Shown piece by piece: positions 1-7,454 of a DNA stretch of 11,294 nt. The translations under genes were made by a program, and so were the position numbers. Each line of letters opens with the position of its first letter. The stretch's first letter is position 1. Where the stretch lies: NCBI GenBank assembly GCA_035384605.1, contig DAOOIV010000144.1:1-11294 (forward strand). The letters are read 5' to 3'. The notes under the pieces were generated by a model. It was not told where the DNA came from. It saw only the letters and a list, made by a program, of their open reading frames with translations, and did no database searches. The DNA comes from Phycisphaerae bacterium (GTDB lineage Bacteria > Planctomycetota > Phycisphaerae > UBA1845 > PWPN01).

Positions 1-673
1 GAGGGTCCTCAGCTTGAGTCTTTAGCTGCCCGGGTGGAAGGGCTTGCGGAGCGCCGGATCTGAACTCATTCTTGCCACCACCGATAGACCGGCCAAGGGC
101 CTCCTCATGAGCGCGGGTCAGCAGCTTGAGCAAAGCAGGCCTTTCGTAGTGGGTCACATAAGGCAGACGCATGCGCTCGCCCGGCTTAGCGGGCTCGGCG
201 GACTTGAAGTGACTATCGGCGGCCAGTTCGGCCAGCGACATCTTCAACCGCTTCTGTACCTCGGCGGACATGTAGGTCAATTCTCCCGGCGACGACTTGG
301 CGATGAGCTGCGTGACCAGGAAACCTGCCCATTCGAAGTTCCTGTCCTGATACTTGGAGATGACCAGATCGAGCTGCTCGAGCTTCTCCACGTCAGGCTG
401 AATCGGCGGAGCCTCAATCTCGGCCGGAGCAGATGACGGTTGCGATTGGCTCGGGCCGCCTCGCTCGACGCGGGCAATGTTGAACCGATGGATCTGGCGA
501 ACAAAGGCGATGCCGTCCGGCCGGCTCTGCCGCAACCAAACCTCATCTTCGGTCTCGTTGACGATCTGCCCTTCGAGCCGCTGGCCGTTGTACATGATCA
601 CAGCGTCGGCCCGTGTCGAGACGGCCGTCGACAGCACTAGCAGACCGGTCATCAGAAACCGACGTGTGTTCAT
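1..673 (-). CDS. Secreted protein with N-terminal SH3-like beta-barrel domain (partial, C-terminus outside window)
   Basis: An open frame reads from ATG at 673 leftward to the window edge for 224 codons without a stop, so only the N-terminal part is visible. Residues 1-24 look like a Sec signal peptide: MNTRR, a hydrophobic core (LMTGLLVLSTAV), then an Ala-x-Ala type site (RADA|VIM). Residues 25-72 (VIMYNGQRLEGQIVNETEDE, later IARVERGG) have the 'gene product with GxxxEGxI...IxxIE' pattern of small SH3-like barrels that are common in secreted planctomycete proteins. A Pro/Ser/Ala-rich linker (about 73-95) follows, then a helical, charged region. Function is unknown; a periplasmic or surface role is inferred from the signal peptide. 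No strong Shine-Dalgarno is seen before the ATG. A TATAAT hexamer lies about 100 bp upstream. The frame is supported by the signal peptide and the domain pattern rather than by a recognised full-length family. Confidence 0.8.
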   Translation of the reverse strand, partial: MNTRRFLMTGLLVLSTAVSTRADAVIMYNGQRLEGQIVNETEDEVWLRQSRPDGIAFVRQIHRFNIARVERGGPSQSQPSSAPAEIEAPPIQPDVEKLEQLDLVISKYQDRNFEWAGFLVTQLIAKSSPGELTYMSAEVQKRLKMSLAELAADSHFKSAEPAKPGERMRLPYVTHYERPALLKLLTRAHEEALGRSIGGGKNEFRSGAPQALPPGQLKTQAEDP

Positions 674-775
674 CGCCCGACATCCCAGACGCAAATCGTT
701 CTTTCGCTTGGACCGCGCCCGCAACCGCGACCCTGGAGGCACGCCCTCTCCAATCTGCTTTTCAGGCGGCCAAGC

Positions 776-803
776 ATTATACGCCGCGCCCACCACCCGG
801 GAA
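776..803 (-). promoter_or_regulatory. Putative sigma-70-type promoter for the secreted-protein gene
   Basis: On the minus strand there is an exact TATAAT (776-781). A weak -35 candidate, TTCCCG, lies at 798-803 with a 16-bp spacer. The -10 is about 95-100 bp upstream of the ATG at 673, so the 5' leader would be about 90 nt. The poor -35 keeps confidence low. The rest of the 674-967 gap shows no gene. Confidence 0.35.
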
Positions 804-967
804 CAGAATGGGCGGAACGAACCTGGCTCCGGACGCATGGGAGGTCAGGCGGCGTCTATTCCGGATAAGGCAAGCAGATTCAACGTTGGTCAGAGGCGAT
901 GGGTAAAGGGGCGCAGCGGACTCGGGATGCGGGCGGAGGTACTGGCTTGCGAACAGGGACCTCATCC

Positions 968-1150
968 GGAAACCGCGCCCAATCCGGCGGCGTCTTCATG
1001 AGTTTCATCCACCTCTGCCGGCTCAACGACTTCGATCCCTTCGATTTCCTGACCGAACTGCAACGTCACGCTGCAACCCCGGCCGCTCGACCTGAGAACT
1101 GGATGCCTTGGAACCGCCGCGAAGGCCTCGGGGCTACCTCTCCTGCCTGA
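968..1150 (+). pseudogene. C-terminal remnant of an IS66-family transposase
   Basis: The frame ending with TGA at 1148-1150 encodes a stretch (about 968-1135) that matches from memory the C-terminus of IS66-type transposases (TnpC): GGVFMSFIHLCRLND, then DPFDFLTELQRHA, then a Trp-Met-Pro-Trp-Asn (WMPWN) motif. Family members typically read 'GDLFMSLIHTCELNGVNPFDYLTELQRH...WxPWNYRE'. The catalytic DDE core, normally several hundred residues upstream, is absent: the sequence before 968 does not resemble transposase in any frame. The fragment is therefore a dead scrap left by deletion of most of the element. It sits between two minus-strand genes and has no visible start signal of its own. Confidence 0.75.
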
Positions 1151-1162
1151 CCGGCTGCGACC

Positions 1163-1186
1163 CCAAACCACGCTGCGCACGCTTAC
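1163..1186 (+). repeat. Probable right terminal inverted repeat of the IS66-like element
   Basis: Read on the minus strand from 1186 the sequence begins GTAAGCGTGCGCAG. IS66-family ends characteristically start with GTAA, and this one lies 36 bp past the transposase stop, where a right end is expected. No matching left end (GTAAGCG on the plus strand upstream of the remnant) is present in the window, so target-site duplication cannot be checked. Confidence 0.5.
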
Positions 1187-1236
1187 CGAAAGGACACGAA
1201 TCGGACGGGAACGGGGATGTCCAGCGGGACTGCCCG

Positions 1237-1608
1237 TTACTCTCGCATCTTCGGGTACTTGGTCTGTCGCTGCCAGGCCGGTCGTGCGTTGCGAATCTCA
1301 ACGACCACCCAACCCACGCAGATCAGAAAGACCATGAAGCACGCCATACTGAACAATAGGATCAGGCTGCTCAAGCCGCTGGCCGCCGCCTCCGGCCGGG
1401 ATCGCCGTAACGGACGGTCGGGGCTGGCCGGTCCCGGTTGAGTGGCCGGCGCCGGTGCGCTGGCCGTCACAGCCGCCGGCTGACTCGTCAGCGGCTTGTG
1501 TTTGATGTACCGACTCAAGAGCAGCAAGACCACACCACCGACCAAGGCCAGCAATCCGTACAGGATTGGTTTCCAGGGCAAAACGAATGAGGATTTGTGC
1601 TTTGACAT
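1237..1608 (-). CDS. Small membrane protein with two predicted transmembrane helices
   Basis: The ORF is open further upstream, but the ATG at 1608 (MSKHKSSFVLPWK) gives a natural protein of 123 residues; the longer N-terminus overlaps the region just after the GNAT gene and is not membrane-like. TM1 covers about residues 14-33 (ILYGLLALVGGVVLLLL), a Pro/Ala/Thr-rich linker spans about 38-76, and TM2 covers about 79-104 (LILLFSMACFMVFLICVGWV), followed by a basic tail. A hairpin topology with both ends inside and a flexible external linker is the simple inference. I do not recognise a family. It lies 80 bp downstream of the acetyltransferase gene on the same strand and may be co-transcribed with it. 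There is only a weak ribosome-binding site (GGGAA, about 10 nt upstream). Confidence 0.65.
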   Translation of the reverse strand: MSKHKSSFVLPWKPILYGLLALVGGVVLLLLSRYIKHKPLTSQPAAVTASAPAPATQPGPASPDRPLRRSRPEAAASGLSSLILLFSMACFMVFLICVGWVVVEIRNARPAWQRQTKYPKMRE

Positions 1609-1655
1609 GCGTTTGGTTTCCCAGATTGAGCACTCGCCCGTCCCGTAGCGGCAAG

Positions 1656-1673
1656 CCGGCACTCTTCTGCCGG
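1656..1673 (-). terminator. Hairpin between the GNAT gene and the small membrane gene (weak terminator or processing site)
   Basis: CCGGCA (1656-1661) pairs with TGCCGG (1668-1673) around a 6-nt loop, about 15 nt after the stop of the acetyltransferase on the minus strand. There is no T-tract after it, so an intrinsic terminator is doubtful; an attenuating or stabilising stem is equally possible. Confidence 0.2.
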
Positions 1674-1688
1674 ATCATCGATCGCGAC

Positions 1689-2153
1689 TCACGACAATTC
1701 ATACACCATCGCAACCTCGTCACAATGCTCCTGGAGGGGACAGCGAATGCAGTCCGTCCATACCTTGTGCGGCAAAGTCTCCTTGGGAACAACAGCAAAC
1801 CCCAACTTCTCGAAGAAGACCTTCTCGCGGGTTAGGGCAAAAAGCCGCTTCAGCGCCAGCCGTCGGCCTTCCTCGATGGCGGCACCTACCAGGTGACGAC
1901 CTATTCCCCGACCACGGTACGATTCCTCGACAGCCAGACTCTTCACCTCGGCCAAATCGCGCCACACGAGCTCCACCGCCACACAACCCCGGACTTGCTC
2001 GCCCTCGCTCCCGCATTCTACCCAGACGAGAAAGTCGCGCAGATGCTCGTAAAGATCCGCATACGAACGAAACAGCATCCGATTCAGCTCAGCGTGATAG
2101 GTGACCAGCCGATGGATTTCCGGCACGTCTTTCATCATTGCGTTGCGGATCAA
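1689..2153 (-). CDS. GNAT-family N-acetyltransferase, short ArgA-like (N-acetylglutamate synthase-like)
   Basis: The 154-residue protein has the GNAT acetyl-CoA loop YRGRGIGRHL (residues 79-88), preceded by the beta-4 strand DLAEVKSLAV and followed by LKRLFALT and FFEKLGF. The C-terminus PHKVWTDCIRCPLQEHCDE carries three Cys (about 135, 138, 144) and is typical of short ArgA-like acetyltransferases that resemble the acetyltransferase half of N-acetylglutamate synthase. Acetylation of glutamate for arginine synthesis is therefore the best guess, but substrate is not proven. The TTG start at 2153 is chosen because it gives the family-typical N-terminus (L/M)IRNAMMKDVPEIHRL and has GGAG six nt upstream; the ATGs at 2138 and 2135 have no such site, and the upstream extension is not protein-like. 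The gene is divergent from rarA and upstream of a small membrane gene. Confidence 0.88.
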   Translation of the reverse strand: MIRNAMMKDVPEIHRLVTYHAELNRMLFRSYADLYEHLRDFLVWVECGSEGEQVRGCVAVELVWRDLAEVKSLAVEESYRGRGIGRHLVGAAIEEGRRLALKRLFALTREKVFFEKLGFAVVPKETLPHKVWTDCIRCPLQEHCDEVAMVYELS

Positions 2154-2516
2154 TGACGGCTCCGTAAAAGCGGCCAGCGAGGACAAAACAATCGAAGTGT
2201 ATCGTAAGCACCCCGAAATCAGAAACAAGCGCGTCAGGCCCGGGTCATTGAAGCACTCACAAGCAGCCGGGAGCAAGCCGCAGGGGTTTGTTGGACCGGC
2301 AAGGCACGCTGCGGCGCTTGTCCTGCAAGGCGACTTGCTCCCATCTGCGCGGCTACATACCATTGTTCCTTATCGGACGCAGGAGGCAGACGGCCAAGCC
2401 GTCGTCCGGGCAATTGGAGACCTGCTTGGTCGCTCCCGCACAGATCGGGCCTGTCTCTGCTTGCCGCGTTGCATCGTCCGATCCGCACGACGTTCTAACG
2501 AGGCCGCTGTTGAGCC
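2154..2516. other. Divergent intergenic region between the acetyltransferase and rarA genes, with nested inverted repeat
   Basis: No convincing gene is present; the open frames across it have no recognisable content. The region must hold the promoters of both flanking genes. For the minus-strand gene a weak candidate (TTGTTT, 16 bp, TACGAT) lies at about 2201-2228. No good promoter is seen for rarA, and the nearest purine-rich site before its ATG (GAGG) is about 13 nt away. A 9-bp perfect inverted repeat with further stems inside it lies at 2269-2342 and is described separately. Confidence 0.5.
2269..2342. repeat. Nested inverted repeat able to form a three-way junction
   Basis: GGGAGCAAG (2269-2277) is perfectly complementary to CTTGCTCCC (2334-2342). 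Directly inside it, CCGCAG (2278-2283) pairs with CTGCGG (2309-2314), and a small CTTG/CAAG hairpin (2317-2320 and 2326-2329) sits beside it. The outer and first inner stem are contiguous on the 5' side and could stack. It could be a structured leader of either divergent transcript, or chance in GC-rich DNA. It matches no RNA family I recognise. Confidence 0.3.
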
Positions 2517-3917
2517 ATGGACTTGTTTTCTCAACAGAGAAAGGACGCTTTCAACCGGGTCCAGCCGTTGGCCGTTTCAATGCGCCCCCGCACACTGGAA
2601 GAGTTCGTCGGTCAGGAACACTTTCTCGGCCCGGGGAAGCTCCTGCGACGCCTCCTGGCGGCGGACCGCCTTAGCAGCGCCATTTTCTACGGCCCACCGG
2701 GTACCGGGAAAACCACGCTGGCCCATATCATCGCCGGAAAAACCCAAGCTGCGTTCATCGAAGTGAACGCCGCGGCGGTTGGCGTGAAGGAGGTCCGGGG
2801 GATCCTGGAAGAGGCCAAAGAACGGCTTGCCAGCACTGGCAAGCGTACTGTCCTGTTTCTGGATGAGATCCACCGGTTCAACCGTGCTCAGCAGGATATC
2901 TTGCTTAACGACGTCGAGAACGGTCTCATCATCCTGATCGGAGCAACAACGGAAAACCCATTCTTCACCGTCAACTCGCCCTTGGTATCTCGCAGCCAGA
3001 TCTTTCAGTTCGAGCCCCTGACCAAAGAGCATATCCGCATTCTGCTGCGTCGTGCGGTGGCCGATCCGGAGCGGGGCCTTGGCCGATACAAGGTCGAGAT
3101 CCAACAGGAGGCCATTGAGCACTGGGCGACGACCTGTGACGGAGACGCACGCAGAGCGCTACTCGCGATGGAGGTCGCTGTTCTGTCACAAATTGATTCA
3201 ACAACATCTGAAGCGTCGAACCCAATCGTCGTTGACCTCAAAGTAGCTGAGGAGTCGATCCAGCGGAAGGCGATCACTTACGATGGAAGCGGAGATGAGC
3301 ATTATGACGCTGCCAGTGCGCTCATCAAGAGCATGAGGGGCAGCGATCCCGATGCAGCCGTCTACTGGTTGGCCCGCATGCTGGAAGCGGGCGAAGATCC
3401 CCGATTCATCGCTCGTCGAGTAGCCATTTGTGCCGCGGAAGACGTGGGCAACGCCGACCCCCATGCCCTCGTGGTAGCCAATGCCGCAGCCCAAGTCACC
3501 CTTTTGGTCGGCATGCCCGAATGTCAACTGGTGCTCAGCCAAGCCGTGATCTATATCGCCTGTGCCCCAAAATCGAACGCCTCAGCCGCAGCCATCTGGA
3601 CGGCCACCAAGGATGTTCGGGAGGCCCGGACCATTCCTGTCCCAAAGCACCTCCGCGATTCACATTATCGGGGAGCGGCCAGAATGGGACACGGAACGGG
3701 CTATAAGTACGCCCACGACTACCAGGGCGGTTTTGTGGAGCAAGATTATCTCGGCGTCGATAAAACCTATTACACCCCGACCGACCGGGGGCACGAAGCC
3801 GTGATACGCGCTTACTTGGCTTCGCTGGCTAACCAGACGGAAAAACGTCCAGGCGGGCCGCTTGGTGGTTCCAAAGAAAACCGACCCCGCGAGATCGGAA
3901 CTGACGATTCAAGATGA
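2517..3917 (+). CDS. rarA: RarA/MgsA-type AAA+ ATPase (replication-associated recombination protein A)
   Basis: The 466-residue protein is a full-length member of the RarA/MgsA/WRNIP1 family, which acts at stalled replication forks and with single-strand DNA-binding protein. Visible features in order are the family N-terminus MRPRTLEEFVGQEHFLGPGK (22-41), Walker A GPPGTGKTT (59-67), Walker B LFLDEIH with DEIH at 116-119, sensor 1 IGATTENPFF (141-150), a likely arginine finger in SPLVSR (R159), and sensor 2 GDARRALL (209-216). The C-terminal tetramerisation region begins near AITYDGSGDEHYD (252-263) and includes FIARRVAICAAEDVGNADP and the closing PVPKHLRD...GYKYAHDY segment. The last 50 residues are a charged tail. 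The ATG at 2517 gives the usual short lead (MDLFSQQRKD) before the conserved block. The gene after it starts inside its stop codon, implying co-translation. Confidence 0.95.
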   Translation: MDLFSQQRKDAFNRVQPLAVSMRPRTLEEFVGQEHFLGPGKLLRRLLAADRLSSAIFYGPPGTGKTTLAHIIAGKTQAAFIEVNAAAVGVKEVRGILEEAKERLASTGKRTVLFLDEIHRFNRAQQDILLNDVENGLIILIGATTENPFFTVNSPLVSRSQIFQFEPLTKEHIRILLRRAVADPERGLGRYKVEIQQEAIEHWATTCDGDARRALLAMEVAVLSQIDSTTSEASNPIVVDLKVAEESIQRKAITYDGSGDEHYDAASALIKSMRGSDPDAAVYWLARMLEAGEDPRFIARRVAICAAEDVGNADPHALVVANAAAQVTLLVGMPECQLVLSQAVIYIACAPKSNASAAAIWTATKDVREARTIPVPKHLRDSHYRGAARMGHGTGYKYAHDYQGGFVEQDYLGVDKTYYTPTDRGHEAVIRAYLASLANQTEKRPGGPLGGSKENRPREIGTDDSR

Positions 3918-4513
3918 AGCCGGCAACTACGCCCGATCACGACGCCTCAAAGAAAGAACTCAGGCAACGGCTGCGGCAGGTCCTGGACGGTATTTCGTCT
4001 GAAGAGTTGAGTCACCGCTCTCATTTGGCGTGCAATAAGCTCATCGCCACCTCGGTCTACGAGCAGTCTGATGTCATCATGGTTTTCCTGTCACTGCCTC
4101 GCGAGGTGGATACGACACCTCTGGTGCTACATGCTTGGCGGGATGGCAAACGGGTTCTGGCTCCAAAGGTGAACTGGGATCAACGACGGATGTTACCGAT
4201 TGAGATTGTCTCTTTGACCGACAATATCATTGGGGGGGCGATGGGTCTGCGCGAACCGGTCGAGGGCACGCCCTTTCCCGTCGAGCAGATCGATCTGGTG
4301 GTCGTGCCGGGCCTCGGTTTCGACCTCAAAGGAAACAGGATCGGACGGGGGAGAGGTTTTTACGACCGGTTCCTGAAGCACGAGGGCTGGAAAGGTACCT
4401 CTTGCGGCTTGGCTCTTGAAGACCAGGTGGTGGAACACGTGCCGATGAGCGAGCACGATGCAACGGTCGATATGTTGGTGACCGACGCGGCCGTCCGGGT
4501 TTTTCGGAAGTAG
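3914..4513 (+). CDS. 5-formyltetrahydrofolate cyclo-ligase (methenyltetrahydrofolate synthetase)
   Basis: The 199-residue protein belongs to the 5-FTHF cyclo-ligase family, which converts 5-formyltetrahydrofolate to 5,10-methenyltetrahydrofolate with ATP and so returns the inactive folate store to one-carbon metabolism in the cytoplasm. Diagnostic features are the N-terminal basic helix KKELRQRLRQVL (13-24), the substrate motif GLREP (111-115), the conserved VVPGLGFD (130-137) and the nucleotide/phosphate loop GNRIGRGRGFYDRFL (140-154), ending with EHDATVDMLVTD (180-191). Length is typical. Its ATG overlaps the rarA stop (ATGA at 3914-3917), and upstream Shine-Dalgarno complementarity is poor, so translation is probably coupled to rarA. 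In E. coli the homologue (ygfA, fau) follows the 6S RNA gene; no such RNA is seen here. Confidence 0.94.
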   Translation: MKPATTPDHDASKKELRQRLRQVLDGISSEELSHRSHLACNKLIATSVYEQSDVIMVFLSLPREVDTTPLVLHAWRDGKRVLAPKVNWDQRRMLPIEIVSLTDNIIGGAMGLREPVEGTPFPVEQIDLVVVPGLGFDLKGNRIGRGRGFYDRFLKHEGWKGTSCGLALEDQVVEHVPMSEHDATVDMLVTDAAVRVFRK

Positions 4514-4564
4514 GTTGTGCCGGTCATGGGTCGTGTGAACTGCTGCCGATCCGCACTAGCGGTC

Positions 4565-4580
4565 AGGAGTATCAGAAGTG
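4565..4580 (+). promoter_or_regulatory. Shine-Dalgarno AGGAG with GTG start of the L,D-transpeptidase gene
   Basis: AGGAG at 4565-4569 lies eight nt before GTG at 4578-4580. It fixes this GTG as the start and gives a basic N-terminus (MAYGRRRRRK) ahead of the membrane anchor. The next in-frame ATG (codon 14) would remove the basic cluster that orients the anchor. Confidence 0.75.
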
Positions 4581-5639
4581 GCTTACGGACGAAGGCGCCG
4601 TCGCAAGTCTCGTTTCATGTCCCGGTTCATCATTCTGCTGCTGATCGCCGGCGGCGGCTACTACGCGTATGTCAAGTACTACAAGAAACCGGGAGCCCCA
4701 GGCCCGGAGTCCACGGCGACGGCTCCGTCCGACGTCCGAACACAACCTCCAGGCGGTGGGGTGCTGACTCCGCCTCTGGAGGAGCAGTTTGGCGGGATCG
4801 CCGGATCGCAACCCGCCTCGCAACCGACCGCCAGTCGTCCCTTCTGGGCAACGGTTCAGCCTTTTGAGAAGGAGCCTATCGCAGTACCGCCGGCCGATCA
4901 GATTGAGGCCGTCTATCAGGAGGGCATGCAGGCTTGGCAAGCCGGCGACCTGTTGAAGGCCCGCGATGCCCTGAACCGGACACTGCACGGCGACATCCCG
5001 GTCGAGCGGCAGGCGCAGATTCGCGAAATCCTCAATCAGATCGCTGAGAAGACCATCTTCTCGCTCGATCTCCTCCCGGGCGAAACACTTGCCGAGGACT
5101 ACGTCGTTCAGCAGGGCGACATGATGCAGAAGATCGGACGGCAGTACAAGATTACCGAGGAACTGATCAGCAGCATCAACGGCGGCATGAACAAGAACTT
5201 CATCCGCGCCGGCCGCCGACTCAAGGTGATCAAAGGCCCCTTCCACGCCACCGTGGTTAAGAGCAGTTTCGAGATGCACCTCTATCTACAAAACGTCTAC
5301 GTACGCACCTACAAGGTGGCATTGGGGGCCGATAACAGCACGCCCTCCGGCAAGTGGGTGGTCACCGAACGTCTGACGAATCCCACCTGGACCAATCCGC
5401 GAACCGGCCAGCGGATCGCGGCCGATGATCCCCAAAACCCGCTCGGCGAATACTGGATCGCGCTTGAGGGCATTGAAGGCCGCGCCATGGGCCAGAGCGG
5501 CTACGGCATCCACGGGACCATCGATGACAGCAGCATTGGCACTCAGGCATCCATGGGTTGCGTCCGGCTGTCCAGCAAGGACATCGAAGTGGTCTACTCA
5601 ATGTTGGTGCCCGGCTCGACGGTGACCATCACCGAGTAG
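4578..5639 (+). CDS. Membrane-anchored LysM and YkuD-domain L,D-transpeptidase
   Basis: The 353-residue protein is predicted to cross-link peptidoglycan (3-3 links) or attach proteins to it outside the cytoplasmic membrane. Order of parts: basic N-terminus (residues 4-12), one transmembrane anchor (about 14-32, N-in), Pro/Gln/Ser-rich linker (about 36-104), a helical TPR-like segment (about 105-160, AVYQEGMQAWQAGDLLKARD), LysM (about 174-218, EDYVVQQGDMMQKIGRQYKI), and the YkuD catalytic domain (about 222-352). The catalytic signature is complete: GIHGT with His312, and SMGCVRLS with Cys328 and Arg330. GTG start with a good AGGAG. It follows the folate enzyme by 64 bp on the same strand and is convergent with the acyl-CoA dehydrogenase. 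LysM likely supplies peptidoglycan binding; the specific donor and acceptor stems cannot be read from sequence. Confidence 0.93.
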   Translation: MAYGRRRRRKSRFMSRFIILLLIAGGGYYAYVKYYKKPGAPGPESTATAPSDVRTQPPGGGVLTPPLEEQFGGIAGSQPASQPTASRPFWATVQPFEKEPIAVPPADQIEAVYQEGMQAWQAGDLLKARDALNRTLHGDIPVERQAQIREILNQIAEKTIFSLDLLPGETLAEDYVVQQGDMMQKIGRQYKITEELISSINGGMNKNFIRAGRRLKVIKGPFHATVVKSSFEMHLYLQNVYVRTYKVALGADNSTPSGKWVVTERLTNPTWTNPRTGQRIAADDPQNPLGEYWIALEGIEGRAMGQSGYGIHGTIDDSSIGTQASMGCVRLSSKDIEVVYSMLVPGSTVTITE

Positions 5640-5700
5640 CCGGTGTCGACGCTCACAGTGCCCGGGGCGTTGAGTTTCCGCCAAGCCCTTCGGCCATCGC

Positions 5701-7452
5701 TCACTTTGGGACGGGTACCGGACCGGCGAGAGTCTGATATTCGTCCAGGGCGGATCGATCGCCGCTGCAGACCAGCTCAATGTCGCGGCGGATGGAAGGC
5801 AGGCTTGTCATGATGAAACGCCTGGCAACGCGCCGTTTCCGCTCATTGTTTTCCGCCTGGCGCAGCAGCAGGTGACCGCACAATACTGCGACGGCACTGT
5901 CCACCAGCCTGCGACCGGACAGATCCATATACTCGTTGGATTGCGTTTTGACGAAGGCCACGCCCTTCAGTACCAATTCCCGGGCTTCCAGCAGCCGGGC
6001 TTTCAGCTCGTTGAGCAGGGAGTCGGAGTATTGACGGGTTTCGTATTCGGCGGCCTGCTTCTCGAATACTCCTGAGCACACGCCGCGGACGGCCGCCACG
6101 ATCTGAAGCTGGCTTGTGCCCTCGTAAATCGTGGTGATGCGGGCATCGCGGAGATACCGCTCCACAGGATAGTCCTTCATGTAGCCTGAGCCGCCGAGCA
6201 CCTGCAGCGCGTCATTGGCCACCTTGATGCACATCTCCGACGCGTAATACTTGCTCATGGGAGTGAGCATGCCGTTGAGCCGCTTGTAGGTCCGGGCATC
6301 CGCCTTTCGCCGCTTGAGCTCCTCGGGATCAGTGGGCGTGAAGTAGTCCAGGATCCGGATGTTGTTGTTCTCGAAGTCGCACACGCGGCAGGTCTCGTAG
6401 ACCAGCGCCCGGGCGGCTTCGATGTGCACCTTCATATCCGTGACCATCTCCGCCACCGCCGGCAGTTGCTCGATCGGCACGCCGAACTGCTTGCGGCTGT
6501 GAGCGTATTCGCGGGCCACTCGATACGCGGCCTCGGCGATGCCCAGCGATTGCCCCGCGATGCCGACCCGCGCACCGTTCATGAGGCTCATGACGTAGGT
6601 GATCAACCCCCGTTGTCGCTCGCCGATCAGCCGGGCAGGTACGTTCTGAAAAACCAGCTCGCAGGTCGGCGAGCCGTGAATGCCCAGCTTCTCTTCCAGG
6701 TGACGAACGCGAATTTGCGGTCCGCGCTCGGCAAGAAACAGGCTCAATCCGCGGCCGTCGGAGATCTCCGGCTCGCTGCGGGCCAGCGTCAGCAGAACCT
6801 CGCCGCAGCCGTTGGTGATGAACCGCTTCACGCCGTCCAGCCGCCACTGGCCGTCCTCATCCTGGTACGCGCGCAGACTCACCGATTGCAGGTCGCTGCC
6901 GGCATCGGGCTCGGTCAATACCATCGCTCCGGTCACTTCGCCTTTGGCAAACCGCGGCAGGTATTCAGAGCGAATGTCCTCGCCGGCAAAGGCATAAATC
7001 GTCTCGGCGATGCCTTGAAGGCCGAAAATGTTCATCAGCGAGGCGTCGGCCCGGCTGACGATCTCGATCGCCATGGTATAGATCAAACAGGGGCAATTCA
7101 GCCCGCCGTATCGCCGCGGGAGCGTGAAACCCATCAGATCGGCCTTGGCCAGGACGTTGAGGTTCTCGCGCACGTTCTCATTCAGCGTCACGGTGCCATC
7201 GGGATTCAGCCGGTTTCCCTCATGGTCGATCTTTTCCGCCCGCGGCGCGATATGATCGCCGGCGATTTCGCCGACCAGGGTCAGCACGCGACGGTAGTTG
7301 TCGATGGCGTCGGCCGCGTCCACCGGCGCATATTCGTAGCCGTTCCCGCGGTCGCGGGTGAAGTTATCCTCCTGGACGGCAGCGATCTCCGCCAGGTCGA
7401 GATGGTTGAACAAAAACTGAAGGTCTTCATTGTCGAGAAAGAAATTCGCCAT
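5701..7452 (-). CDS. Acyl-CoA dehydrogenase, long (about 580-residue) type
   Basis: The 583-residue FAD enzyme catalyses alpha,beta-dehydrogenation of an acyl-CoA and passes electrons to ETF. Visible motifs: TEPDAGSDLQS (180-190, substrate/FAD loop), ITNG (212-215), RKQFGVPI (320-327), LQVLGGSGYMKDYPVERYLRDARI (within 416-439), and the catalytic base Glu444 in IYEGTSQLQ. An insertion of about 40 residues (360-400, NNNIRILDYFTP and RTYKRLNGM) precedes the C-terminal catalytic bundle, and about 130 further residues follow YEGTS; both fit the longer ACAD class with an added C-terminal helical domain rather than the 380-residue short-chain enzymes. Chain-length preference is unknown. Its ATG lies two nt after the etfA stop, so it is the last gene of the etfB-etfA-acd operon and is probably translated by coupling. 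It converges with the transpeptidase gene, 61 bp away. Confidence 0.94.
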   Translation of the reverse strand: MANFFLDNEDLQFLFNHLDLAEIAAVQEDNFTRDRGNGYEYAPVDAADAIDNYRRVLTLVGEIAGDHIAPRAEKIDHEGNRLNPDGTVTLNENVRENLNVLAKADLMGFTLPRRYGGLNCPCLIYTMAIEIVSRADASLMNIFGLQGIAETIYAFAGEDIRSEYLPRFAKGEVTGAMVLTEPDAGSDLQSVSLRAYQDEDGQWRLDGVKRFITNGCGEVLLTLARSEPEISDGRGLSLFLAERGPQIRVRHLEEKLGIHGSPTCELVFQNVPARLIGERQRGLITYVMSLMNGARVGIAGQSLGIAEAAYRVAREYAHSRKQFGVPIEQLPAVAEMVTDMKVHIEAARALVYETCRVCDFENNNIRILDYFTPTDPEELKRRKADARTYKRLNGMLTPMSKYYASEMCIKVANDALQVLGGSGYMKDYPVERYLRDARITTIYEGTSQLQIVAAVRGVCSGVFEKQAAEYETRQYSDSLLNELKARLLEARELVLKGVAFVKTQSNEYMDLSGRRLVDSAVAVLCGHLLLRQAENNERKRRVARRFIMTSLPSIRRDIELVCSGDRSALDEYQTLAGPVPVPK

Positions 7453-7454
7453 GT

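Noticed and set aside
2154..2363. Longer N-terminus for the GNAT protein from 2363
   Set aside because: The extra 70 residues are Cys/Ala-rich without pattern; TTG at 2153 with GGAG fits the family start.
4572..5279. 235-codon minus-strand frame
   Set aside because: Antisense to the LysM/YkuD gene, which has a complete catalytic signature and a good ribosome site.
5640..5700. Bidirectional terminator between the convergent transpeptidase and dehydrogenase genes
   Set aside because: Only four-base stems can be drawn in the 61 bp and no T-tracts are present.
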